DNA of 64,000 bases from Rostrohypoxylon terebratum. Its lineage: Eukaryota; Ascomycota; Sordariomycetes; Xylariales; Hypoxylaceae. The notes beneath the pieces were generated by a model. The model saw only the letters and a list, made by a program, of their open reading frames with translations. It made no database searches and was not told the origin of the DNA. Below are positions 1-10,022 of this stretch, piece after piece (positions within the stretch are counted from its first letter, which is position 1; every line of letters begins with the position of its first letter). Position numbers and translations under genes: made by a program. The stretch spans positions 62,001 through 126,000 of the forward strand of contig MU385912.1 of NCBI GenBank assembly GCA_022497145.1. Reading direction: 5' to 3'.

Positions 1-394
1 TAGCTGCCCGTCGTTACACAGATCTATTTACCGCTATACCGATCTACCTGACTGCCTTTTTCGAAGTTCCAGACGGGTTGTTCCCTGTCAAAAGTGCCGG
101 GTCTTGTCGACTAAACTGCTTTTTTCGGAAAATCGCTTCTGGGATCCCGCTGGCTTTTGATGCCATCCGCTCTGGTTTGTATGTGTACATTCTTAGGTGA
201 TGTATCTTGTGCTCGTACCTCAGCTAGAGGTGGAAGAACCCTCTAACCTAAGGAAATGACTGAATCCACCTGCCCATAGACACGACCATTTCTCATCCTT
301 GAAACCATTACCGAGATATGATGAGTGTCACAATCGAGTCTATGATAGACATACATAACTTGGATCGATACCTCCTTGTTCAAGAGGTCGTTGT
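1..394. other. intergenic, no gene seen
   Basis: No open frame with recognisable content, RNA gene or repeat is visible. The stretch lies downstream of the decayed phosphoesterase on the minus strand. Confidence 0.5.
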
Positions 395-1114
395 TCATGA
401 GGTAACCTCGATGACTTGTTTATCATCATCAAAATCGGGAAATCGGTTTCCGTTACGTCCTTTCTGATTGCAGTAGACGCGCATGCCCGGCAGCCTCTCC
501 CAGTTGAAGTTGGTGGTACATATGCTAGACGCCCATAGTTTAATTCTCGTCGAGTCCAGAGGGCGTAACCTCGACTCGGACAGAATGAGTGCTTTGGACG
601 GGAGTGTGTGCGTGAATATGACTATACTGCGCATGGGCCATTCGATGGCGACGTTTCGGACGGAGTCCGCGAGGAAATAGTAGGATTCATGCTGGTCGTC
701 CAAGTAGCTGCCTGTTGGTCTGGGGTCGAAAAGGCAGGGTCCGAGGATAGTGACGTTCTCCTCCGGTAAATCGTAGCGCGTGTCGTTCAGGAAAACGAAC
801 TTCCCTGTGGCGTTCCTGTTTTGTCTTGCTCTCTAGGCCATGTTCAGGGAAAATTCATTGAAAATCTCCTTGACTTCGGGAACGGACGTCAAGAAAGAAT
901 CATCCATACCCAGCACGAAGAAGACTATCCTGAAAGACACGAGCTGGCATTCTAGGAATTTTAGGAATGGTTCCTTTTGGGTTTCTTTGAAGCTGCTGAC
1001 GTTCCCTAGTAGAACGAGATATGGCGCTTTTGGTACGATGTGACAGGCGCTGTAGTTGCCGTAGACACGACCATCGCCCAAATAGAGTCCGGACATGATC
1101 TGAAAGTTAGCCAT
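395..1114 (-). pseudogene. calcineurin-like metallophosphoesterase pseudogene
   Basis: Two minus-strand open frames (1114-833 and 703-395) lie in the same register and are joined by readable sequence. The only break between them is a TAG at 835-833. The joined reading follows the small fungal Ser/Thr-phosphatase-like family: a start resembling FQI.SDLHLE, then PKAPYL.LLGD, FRIVFF.LGNHE, GKFVFLNDTRYDL, RSIVIFTH, KLWA and RVY.NQ.G. The metal ligands are gone: SDLH reads SGLY, LLGD reads LLGN, LGNHE reads LGMDD, and the GHTH block is unrecognisable. Two family segments also look deleted, before RSIVIFTH and before KLWA. With both a nonsense codon and lost active-site residues this is a dead copy, not a start or intron problem. 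The family assignment is from pattern memory. Confidence 0.8.
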
Positions 1115-2068
1115 GGCGATGGCGATGGTTGTATATATATTAGAATGACAGTTGTATTTATATTATTGACTGGTTTCTTAAACTGTATGATATTCGAATC
1201 TCGAAGCGATGTAGCAATGGGTTGAGTAAGTATTTGCTCCGTCCTCAAACTTGACTTATCTTCAATATTTTTGACATCGAGAAACTACTCAAAGAAAGAT
1301 AAACAAGCTCTGTATTCAACTTGAGATTACCTGGTAACCCCTATACAGATTTCTGGTATCTAGTTCACTTTATTGCCTAGGAAAGAGGACATGAGGAAAC
1401 ATTTTTATGAGATCATACCTGCTAGATACCTACCTAGCCAGCAGGTCTCAAGAGAGATGGTGAACCAAGGATAAAGTAGTAAATGAGAATATCATCTAAA
1501 ATGGTAGTTTGATGACTTTCCATACAGCTCATCTCGAATTCTTACACTTATTGAATAAAGCCATCTATAAATTATGAGTGGAGGGTTAAGAAATGATGTG
1601 TACTGCTGTATCCTCAGGTCAATTATGTTCAAAGAGAAGCTGAAGTCGCTGAAGACCCCTGAAGGACTGGATGTACGAAGTACTTTCTAGGGTTCAATGG
1701 TTAAAAGTGGAACAAAGCACCCATGCAATTAGCCGCACCTGCAGATCGATTTTCGTCTAAGAGGTACTGAAAGGTGGGGACGTGCCCCGCGATTTGACTC
1801 ACCCACCTTAACTTTTGCGCAAATCGTTTAACCAACAAACCATTCATCGCCGAGTATTTTGATATCCAGCATCGTTTCACCAAGACCTTTGACCAGCCGA
1901 GCCGTTTACATAGAAATATTGTTTGCTTCGAATTCGAGAGCTATAGCTATAAGGAATACCGAGTCTAAATAATATAACCGCGACCTTTTTTCTTCCAGCG
2001 GAGCTTCTTTTTCTTTTCTTTCCTTTCCTCCTCACCCATCGAACCCGCCATACAGCCAACCCACAACC
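1115..2068. other. intergenic; 5' region of the eIF2B alpha gene
   Basis: The stretch is AT-rich without coding structure. Immediately before the GCN3 start is a pyrimidine-rich leader (about 1985-2040, TTTTTTCTTCC and TTTTTCTTTTC type), as is usual for strongly expressed fungal housekeeping genes. No other feature is seen. Confidence 0.5.
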
Positions 2069-3260
2069 ATGGCGGCCATGATCCCAACCGAGCGCGAGCT
2101 CCCTATCCGCGATAACCCGGACCTCGAGTCCTTCGAGTAAGTCACATAGACCCTCTCGAATACGCCCTTCCATAAAACATCATCAAATCGCCTTCAGTCC
2201 CCCCCAAACACCAAACAAAGCTAACCCAACGACCCCAGCATCGTCAGCGCCTACACAAAGCTCCTACACGACGACCCGGACCTAACGATGCCCGTAGCCG
2301 CGATCGAAGCGCTGATCGAATGCCTCTCGCAGTCGTCGGCGAAGACCGTCTTTGAGACTATGGACCTCATTAAGACGCAGAGCGCGAAGCTGCGGCAGTC
2401 GGTGCGGAACCCGGTCGCGCTGACCCACGGCACCGACCTGTTCCAGCAGTACCTGGTGACGTCGCTGAAGCAGCCCGGCCCCGACGGCAAGGAGACTAGC
2501 AGTCACGAGAACTTCGAGGTCGTGCGCCAGCACCTGATGCGCAACGGCCGCCTCTTCGCCTCGCGCGCCAAGCAGGCCCGCGAGCAGATCGCGACTGTCG
2601 CCCGCGAGTACGTCCGCGACGACATCACCATCCTGACCCACGGCGGCTCCCGCGTCGTCGGCACCCTGCTCGCTAGGGCCGCGGAGTCGATCCCCGGCGA
2701 CCCGAAACGCCGCTTCAGAGTCATCCACGTCGTCAACGAAGCCCGCCGCACCGAGAGCCTGCGCGTCGTCGCCTCCCTGCGAGCCAAGGGCGTCGAGGTA
2801 GCCACAATCCCCGAGTCCGCCGCCGCCTACTCCATGAGCAAGGTGAACGTGGTGCTCGTGGGCGCCGAAGCCGTAACCGCTAACGGCGGCATCATCTCGC
2901 GCATGGGGACGTACCAGCTCGCGCTCATCGCCAAGGCGCGGAGGAAGGACTTCTACGTCGCCGCCGAGCAGCACAAGTTCGGCAAGACCTTCCCCGTCGA
3001 CCAGTTCGACCTCGGCTTCGACCAGCAGATCTTCGACTTCCACGCCCGCAAGCAGGACGAGGCCGAGGAGGACAAGAGCACCTCGCGACCTATCGACGAC
3101 CCGGTTGATTACACGGTATGTTTTACAAGTTATGTAACTACGGTTACTAATACTGATACTCCCGATACAGCCACCCGAATTCATCACGTCAATCCTCTCG
3201 GACAACGGCGTCCTTACACCTTCAGACGTAGCCAAGATGATTATCGATCTGATGTACTGA
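2069..3260 (+). CDS. GCN3: translation initiation factor eIF2B subunit alpha
   Basis: This is the regulatory alpha subunit of the eIF2B guanine-nucleotide exchange factor, which senses phosphorylated eIF2 in the cytosol (family knowledge). There are three exons: 2069-2136, 2239-3115 and 3171-3260, totalling 1,035 nt and 344 aa, typical for the family. The first intron begins GTAAGT and ends CCCAG. The second begins GTATGT and ends ACAG. The spliced protein reads an N-terminal helical part (DIVSAYTKLLHDDPDLTMPVAAIEAL), then the Rossmann-like half with ILTHGGSRVV, VINEARRTES-like, IPESAAAYSM, VLVGAEAV..NGGIISRMGTYQ and FYVAAEQHKF. It ends with the family-typical PPEFITSILSDNGVLTPSDV followed by a short hydrophobic tail. 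Coding DNA is clearly more GC-rich than its surroundings. A long antisense frame on the minus strand is a by-product of that composition. Confidence 0.95.
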
Positions 3261-4201
3261 AAGCCTGACTGACTGACTGACATGACGAGATAATGCCTCG
3301 TGGTTCCGAGGACAACACGCACATACCCCCCCTCTTACATACATTCCATGCCAAGTGTATGGTGAGACACGATTCTCTACATAGCTCTGGTGGCGACAAG
3401 TCATTCATACTGACCGTCCGTAAAGTGCAATAAGAGGGAATTATTACCCACACATTCTGGGATCTAGCAGAACCCTGATAGGCGCTGAGAGGAACAGTGC
3501 CCTTATCAGGTTGTCCGTAAGACTTTAATAGTGGAAGTTATCTTGGGGATAAACACCATCATAGCCTCTTGAAATATCTCACGGCGACTAAGAATGGTGG
3601 TTGGCATCATAAAGTGGTGCGATAAAAAAATACCTCAGTTGGGAGGTTAGATCGATTAGATGATACGTCCATACTGACATGGCTGAATAAATCGCACAAT
3701 CAATTGTGTGGCCGTCCAAGAACATGAACAAAATGAAGATCTTCAAGAATGCTCCGTGGCCGTAAATGTGATAAAGATACTCGTAGCATCAAGCGAGCGA
3801 TCAGCTTTTCTCATTCTAGATACACCGGTAAATGCACAGGATGACTTTTGTGACAATACACCACGATGCCTATCCCCTTTTCCTATGCCCCCCAAAATGG
3901 TTGTTTTACCGCATTCCGAAACGAAAGGACGTGTATGAAAAGATGATGAGCTAACCTCATGACCGAACAAAGGTTGAACTTGTTCAAGATGCTGAGACCT
4001 AGCCAATGCGATGTAGGTGCATTCGACCGATTTGCCAGTTGTTGAGAACTGGGCTTGTGTCCTAAGGTTACATAGGCGTCGCCGGCGATGCTTTGGTGAA
4101 ACTTACACTGTCGTTGGAACGAACGGGCCTAGATAAGAAAAGCTTTTGGATGGTGAGTACATTGTAACGATGGTGACCTTGATGGTTAGTCTGAGAATTC
4201 C
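3261..4201. other. intergenic between convergent genes
   Basis: This is the convergent 3' space between GCN3 and egt1. Short open frames such as 3708-3938 have no recognisable content or splice context. Nothing else is seen. Confidence 0.5.
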
Positions 4202-7200
4202 TTATAGATCGCGGACGAGCCTGGCGCCGACCCAGGCATATAGATAGTTGCGCTGATACCAGTTTACACTACCAGAATACATTAGTCACGCAGACCATTA
4301 ATATTTCGGGGGGATCAATGACAGAAAATAGAAGACGAACAAGCTCTTTCTTCCTGCAATACGGGGGTGTGTGGCCCAAGAACCGCCAAGGACAATGTTA
4401 TGTTTGTCATCGAAGAAATCGGCTGTGGCATCTATATTAGCACGTTCATTCTTTTGAGAGGTAGGAGGAACTGTCGTACCGGTATACCCCGGGTATAATG
4501 CTAGAGGCTTGAAGCCCTCGTGAGGCCGGAGTGTGGTGCTGGTCCACTCCCATACGCCTCCCATCTCAGCCTGACCTGCTAGACGATTTCCATGAGCAGT
4601 GACAGGCACGGGGTGCCAATGGCGGAAACCGACGTTGGCATTAGTGAGGTCGATGAATAGCTCGTCTGTTTGAGACGAGCCACTATCGCCCTGAGAAGCG
4701 TTGGATGGTGGGGTTTCCTCCACGCCGTCGTTAACTAGGTGACTGATTATATCTTAATATTAGTCTGATTGTCGTGCATAACTGACATGAAGAAACTTAC
4801 GCATTAACAGCTGGTACAATTTTCCCTAGCTTGCGCTCTGCTTCCTCCTTCCTCTTCATGCTATCAACGTAAGCGTATATACTTTGCGCTTCCTCCCACG
4901 TGGGAATTCGGCCTCCTAGCCATGTAGCACAACCTGTAAGCTCGTCATATGATGCGGATACCGGCCAGTCGAGTGCATATTTGAGTGGTACCAGTCCGTA
5001 GACAGTACGCACTGCCTTTCCTTCTAGAAATGAGGAGGGGACAGATTGTCGATCATTGGCTCCATTGGTATGGCCGTTTGAATGACCATTCCCTTTCCCG
5101 TTTACATGTTCGTTAGTATCATTGGCATGATCTGGGCTTTCGGTCGCCCAAGAAGCAGGAATCTGCGTCGTTTTCGTGTTGTACATGTATAGCGCATACT
5201 AAAAATGATCAGAGCCGTGATATCTCAAGCTAACGATAAAGCTTACCTCTTCGTTAGTGATGGGCCTCCCCTTGGCCTGGAATTTGTGAACTTGAACGCG
5301 TCTAGATGGCTTCTCATTGTCCCTGTACACTAATCAGTAAACATCAGCTACGGTATAAAATTATGGACTAACCATCCAAAGTGCTTGTTCGAGTTCAATA
5401 TATCATCTGGATCGTCAAGTCCGACTGTAATATTCTGCTCCGGTATGTCAAACCAATCATTGCTGACTCTTGAGGTATAGGCCTCCTTGGCTAGAGCCTC
5501 AAAGTTTGGGCGTTTTGTCAGAGGCGGAGGGAGTGTTTTGTCACTTTGCAACATCATGTAGAGCAATGTCTCCAAATGCATGATTTCATGCTCGAAACCA
5601 ACCCAGATCGCTCGCCCGACATTTCTGGGGATATTATCCAATCCTACGGAGTAGAGGCTTTTCAGTCGGTCCCTCACCCTCTCCTGGTATTCCAGGATTT
5701 CTTCTAGGGGCGGCCATTCGTCCGGAATTTCTGAATGTTGGTGACAGAGCTCGGGATTGTCGACATCGGGGTCTATTCCCCTCTCAAAGATGGAGGAGTA
5801 GAATGCCGGCTCCGTGAGAGGATTCTTGGTTGTTTTAGTCAATTGGATGTCTAGGAACGTAGGAATATGGCCAAGATAGAAAACGCAGGCGTTTCGAAGC
5901 TTGATGGGCTTTTCTAACAGTTCCTCGTCAGGTAACATCCGCCTGGTGACAATGTCCCACACGGCCCACAGACCCTCGAACTCGCTCAGGGACGGGACGT
6001 GAGAGCGAGCATATTCCGAGGGGACGGAGCTGAAAGGCATTTTTGGCTTGGTTAAAAGATGAAGTCCTGCAGAGTGTCAGTGTACCCGGTTTGGCAATCC
6101 ACCCAAGAATCCACGGGTGGCATAGGGTCGCCCCGCATTTTAAAAGCCACGGCGGATGGATGTAAGATAATACAGGCACGCCTCGACGACGTCAGGGTCT
6201 CCTGACAGGTCTCACGTGGGCCGCGTTCTGCAGGGTCTGATAAACGTGGAGAAGACCCCTAATCAATTCGCGGGATGGGACGCTGCGGATGTAGGACAGA
6301 CCCCATATCCTCGGGTTGGACAAACATTCGTGGACCACTCACCGTAGTCGTCATCATCTGTCATCCAACGATCAGCTTCGATCATGCCCGCCAACCTCCA
6401 TAGATTACTGCAGCCTGCTTTCGAGTACTTCAGGCTCTGTTCAACCTGAACACGTTCCTGAGCTCTGATGGTCTCTCCTAGCACGACAGTATCGCGAAGG
6501 GGCGAATAGAATGCTTGGTGGCGCCCTCCTTCGTCGTCATATACGTATTCTCCAATGACCCGCCAGTCATTCAGGTCGAATGCCTCGCGTCCAAGAATTT
6601 CATTTGCATGGGCGAGCCCATTCAAGATGAACCTGGACCAGTCAGCACAAGGATGAACGGCCGGGCGGACGTATGTATGGCGTCATTGGCAACTGACCTA
6701 TGTGTGATGCCGAGCTTGTCTTAGAGGAGCGGCATACAGAGTTCAGCAAAGTTCAACTTGACACAAGCTCTGATAGTACTAACCGTTGTATGCGTGACTA
6801 TGGTTGGGCGTCAGCAGCCTGAAAGTCATTAAGGGAGGACGCAACGGGGTGTTCCATCACTTACTAGACCTTGGAAGGATCGGTGCAGGAGTCCAACCCA
6901 ATCAGAAAGCTATCCGCAGGCTGGAGAACATCGGCGAACCTCTTCAAGAATGAGGCTGCTTCGTCCCGGTGGAAGTTACCTATTTAGGCTGGTCAATTTC
7001 CAGAAATATCATTTGGCATCAGAGCACGCTCAAGAGTCCGTACCGATGCTAGACCCGAGGAACAAGACACACTTGCGCTTGGAAGCGATCTGCGGCCTCT
7101 TTAACCATTCACGGCCATCATCGTACGTTCCTAGGAGCCCGTGACATCGGACTTGATGAAAGGTCGGAAGCTGAGCTAAAGTCCTTGACAGCTCGTCTTC

Positions 7201-7762
7201 TGACAAATCAAGAGCATAGTAGTCGATCTTCTTGCCGGCATCTTCAAGGGCTCGGAGCAACAGAGACACCTTCCTCAAGTTGCTAGCCGGGAGATGGGAG
7301 AGTCAATCAACTACCCCTGAGCTTCGAAAGGTGGTGCTATCACTCACCCGCTACCGAGCTCGAGAACAAGGGCTCCGGATGGGATTGCCTTAGCAATACG
7401 CGCAGCCGAACGGCGCAGTACCTGGATCTCGTGATTGGTCAAATAATATTCATCTAAATATGTGATCTAAAATATAGGTCAGCATAGTGACATACAGGCG
7501 GGAGTTGTATTTCCCTTACCTCCTCAAATAGCTGGAGGCCCTTCTTGTCATAGAGAAGCAGGGTTGGTAGTTTCCGAGGACCCTCCGAGGGACGAAGTAA
7601 TCTGTGAATCTCTTCCTTGAGGTTTATCTCGACCGCAGCCTGCCGTATGTCGATTATATCGACATTAGATGGCCTTTCCGGGGTCTTAACAGCCCCCTTT
7701 TCCAACTTAGACTGTAAGGCGGGAAGTTGAGGCTCATGTGGAGATTCGACAACAGATGGCAT
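4202..7762 (-). CDS. egt1: ergothioneine biosynthesis protein Egt1
   Basis: This bifunctional enzyme trimethylates histidine to hercynine and then carries out the iron-dependent C-S bond forming (sulfoxide synthase) step of ergothioneine synthesis. Thirteen exons can be spliced: 7762-7520, 7466-7348, 7282-7044, 6979-6865, 6797-6784, 6719-6698, 6632-6343, 6066-5373, 5322-5247, 5198-4801, 4742-4480, 4422-4341 and 4268-4202. They total 2,622 nt and 873 aa, the normal Egt1 size. Residues 1-340 form the histidine-specific SAM methyltransferase (LFEEITYLDEYYLTN, LELGSGN, CVLFLGSSIGN). From about 350 comes the DinB-like iron domain, with YLGH and the HX3H motif in FEHEIMHLE. The C-terminus is an FGE/sulfatase-like domain (GGVWEWTST, YPGYTADFFDDKHN, LGGSWATHPRIAG, VNWYQRNY, VGARLVRDL). 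Exons 5 and 6 are microexons of 14 and 22 nt. One intron (6067-6342) is unusually long at 276 nt, and another (4423-4479) is 3n without a stop. Confidence 0.95.
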
Positions 7763-8390
7763 AGCTGTTGCAGAGTGAATTGCTCACTACAGACGGGGGA
7801 AAAGTATTTGCTAAGCTTAAGAAAAGTAATCTTAACCACTTGGCGGGGGGTTGAGATAACCACACTTGATATATAACATAAGTTTGAACTGGGACGATCA
7901 CGAAAGCTGATGGCGTGAAGAGTCACGCAGGTCACGGTACTTTGAATGTACCTACCTACCTACTTAGACCTAGTACAAAGTATACGATGAGATTGAGAAG
8001 CATTTGCAAACCTAGTTGCGAGGCCACGTTCTCAACCTTCAAAACAAAGACGACAGCACGCTAATGGTGATGTCAGTCCGGGCTAAGGGGCTATCCCAGT
8101 CCAGATGCGGTCGGGCAAGTGACCAAGCTACCAGGTACACCAGCCCTAAAATTGATCGGGCGAACTGCGTTGACGGTGCTCACCCTGGAAATGGGGATCC
8201 GAGGCAGGGAAGACGGGGGAAAAAGATGGCGGCAGAGGGCAGAGGGCAGAGAATAAGCAGCAGAGTGGGCACAGGACACGGTGAAAAGGCGAGAGGGCGC
8301 TTGTACGGCTTGCACGACTTGCACGGTGTACCTAATGCATAAGGCGGAAGCATATTGCGGTAGTTCGATTCGCCAAGGGTAAGAAACAAG
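7763..8390. other. upstream region of egt1
   Basis: No gene is seen. The stretch contains a TACCTA tandem (7949-7963). The frames at 8016-8480 on both strands show no recognisable protein. Confidence 0.5.
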
Positions 8391-8440
8391 CAATTGATCG
8401 TAATCAATTGTGCTTTCCGGGACTTGAGAGAGCCCGGAAA
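8391..8440. repeat. two adjacent perfect inverted repeats
   Basis: The first is CAATTGAT (8391-8398), a 4-nt spacer, then ATCAATTG (8403-8410). Three bases later come TTTCCGGG (8414-8421), an 11-nt spacer, then CCCGGAAA (8433-8440). Both have perfect 8-bp arms. The pair lies about 630 bp upstream of the egt1 start in non-coding DNA. It could be a dimeric transcription-factor site or chance. The two arms differ in composition (AT versus GC). Confidence 0.6.
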
Positions 8441-8597
8441 TTTGAGAGAAAACGAAAAGTTTTGTCATAAGTTGATGCAAGTTGGACTGGACTAAGACTT
8501 TGAGAGTGGGATGTCGAAGTTCAGGAACAAATCAAGTGTCAGAAAAGAGTCCTTGGAGCCACGAAGAACGTGAGCCACGGCTTCCCCGGGTCCTTTG

Positions 8598-8617
8598 CCC
8601 CCCCCCCCCCCCCCCCC
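8598..8617. repeat. poly-C tract of 20
   Basis: This is an uninterrupted run of 20 C followed by TCCC. Such homopolymers are length-unstable and prone to sequencing error. It lies in the gene-poor DNA upstream of egt1. Confidence 0.9.
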
Positions 8618-9587
8618 TCCCTTGACCTTCCCTTGGCATCGCAACAGGGATGAGCTGGGAGCATGATGGACAGGGATGGTTCGGTGCTTAGGACCTTAGG
8701 TGCGTGTGTAACCGCCACGCTCCTGCACGCTTTGCTGCATATAAGCAATACGGGTAAAGAGTGTATTGGCTTACGCCGCATTATCCTTGGTTGGACTCGG
8801 TTGGTTTTGCTTCGCTTAATGCATCCCATCGCTTGTAATGGCCTATGATCGATTTCCCACCTGTTGTGCGACAAGCCACGCTGCAAGCCCTTTTCGCCCC
8901 TTACCCAGGTCCGATCATGTCCTGGTTCCTGGCGAATAGCCCTAGATGCCTGGATGCTCCCGAGGTTGTTCTAGACCCTTCGCCAATAGGGTACCGAGAA
9001 TTTGTTATAGCATACGTCAGGTAATTGTACCTATGAAAATATTGTCGTATGCTTTGATGTGTTCAGACGGTTATTAGCTGTGGTCTTTTATCAGAGAAAA
9101 GGAGGAAAAAAGAAGAATTAGGTAAGAGGTTTCTTATCAATCAATGAATCGATGTCTGGTAGTACCAGTTACATGTATCTCCGTATCTCCTACTAGGTAA
9201 GCACTCCGCCTCTAAAGAATTCCCGTTACGGTTTTAGGAAGTACCTAGAGTCCTAGACAATAAAAATATACCCCCCGAACCGAAACCCCCAAGTTACCCA
9301 GGCTGCCAGGTTAGCTACGTCACTTGTATGTGACCATGACCTGACGATCTTTACCGAAACATCACCCACTTTACCCCTCAACTATAGGTACTAGGTAGTC
9401 TGGTAGTCTGGTAGTTTAAAAATGTAAAGAGCCTCCCGCAGCCAGTTGCAAACGCAAGCTACGGTGCTACGGTTTTGTGAAGTTGCCAATGACAAGTATC
9501 GTATCGTACGTGTAGGGGTCCTACCTAATATGGGTCTATATTTGGTAATAATCCCTTATTCCTACCTATCTAGGTAGTAGGTCTCGT

Positions 9588-9627
9588 CGCTTCCTCGCTT
9601 CCTCGCTTCCTCGCTTCGTCGATGCCT
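9588..9627. repeat. 8-bp tandem repeat CGCTTCCT
   Basis: There are three exact copies (9588-9611), followed by two diverged copies (CGCTTCGT, CGATGCCT) in the same 8-bp register. It is a minisatellite-like expansion in intergenic DNA. Confidence 0.8.
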
Positions 9628-9986
9628 CGATCTTTCGACGGACTATTAACAAGGTTACTAGATGGACTAGTGCTTGCTTATTGCTTGTGGCGCTAAATGG
9701 ATACCTTACCGTTGATCATGGGATACGGCGTACATGGAACGTATATTGCTAACTTCATCGTGATTGCCTAACCCAGCGCCGTGCATCTGTTGCCGGACAT
9801 CGTATTGATTATTTGGAACATTCTATTGCATATTTATACACGCCTTTGATTGTGGGACAAGTGCCTGGATACTACCCCCCCGAGCTGCACGTCAATTGTG
9901 GGGAAGCAACTCCCCGTGACACTCCCAAGAAACTTTGAAGAAACTTTGAAGCTACTGGAATACTTACATACAAACATCCGCCTGGC

Positions 9987-10022
9987 ATGGATACATCCAT
10001 GGCTACATCCATGGATACATGT
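9987..10022. repeat. 12-bp tandem repeat ATGGATACATCC
   Basis: There are three consecutive 12-bp units (9987-9998, 9999-10010, 10011-10022) differing by one to two bases. It is intergenic, with no coding context. Confidence 0.75.

Noticed and set aside
2282..3322. 346-aa open frame antisense to GCN3
   Set aside because: It mirrors the GC-rich codons of the true gene. Its composition is Val/Leu/Gly/Asp-rich with no family motif.
9588..9627. Repeat considered as a CRISPR-like array
   Set aside because: Units are 8 bp, contiguous and without spacers, in a eukaryotic genome.
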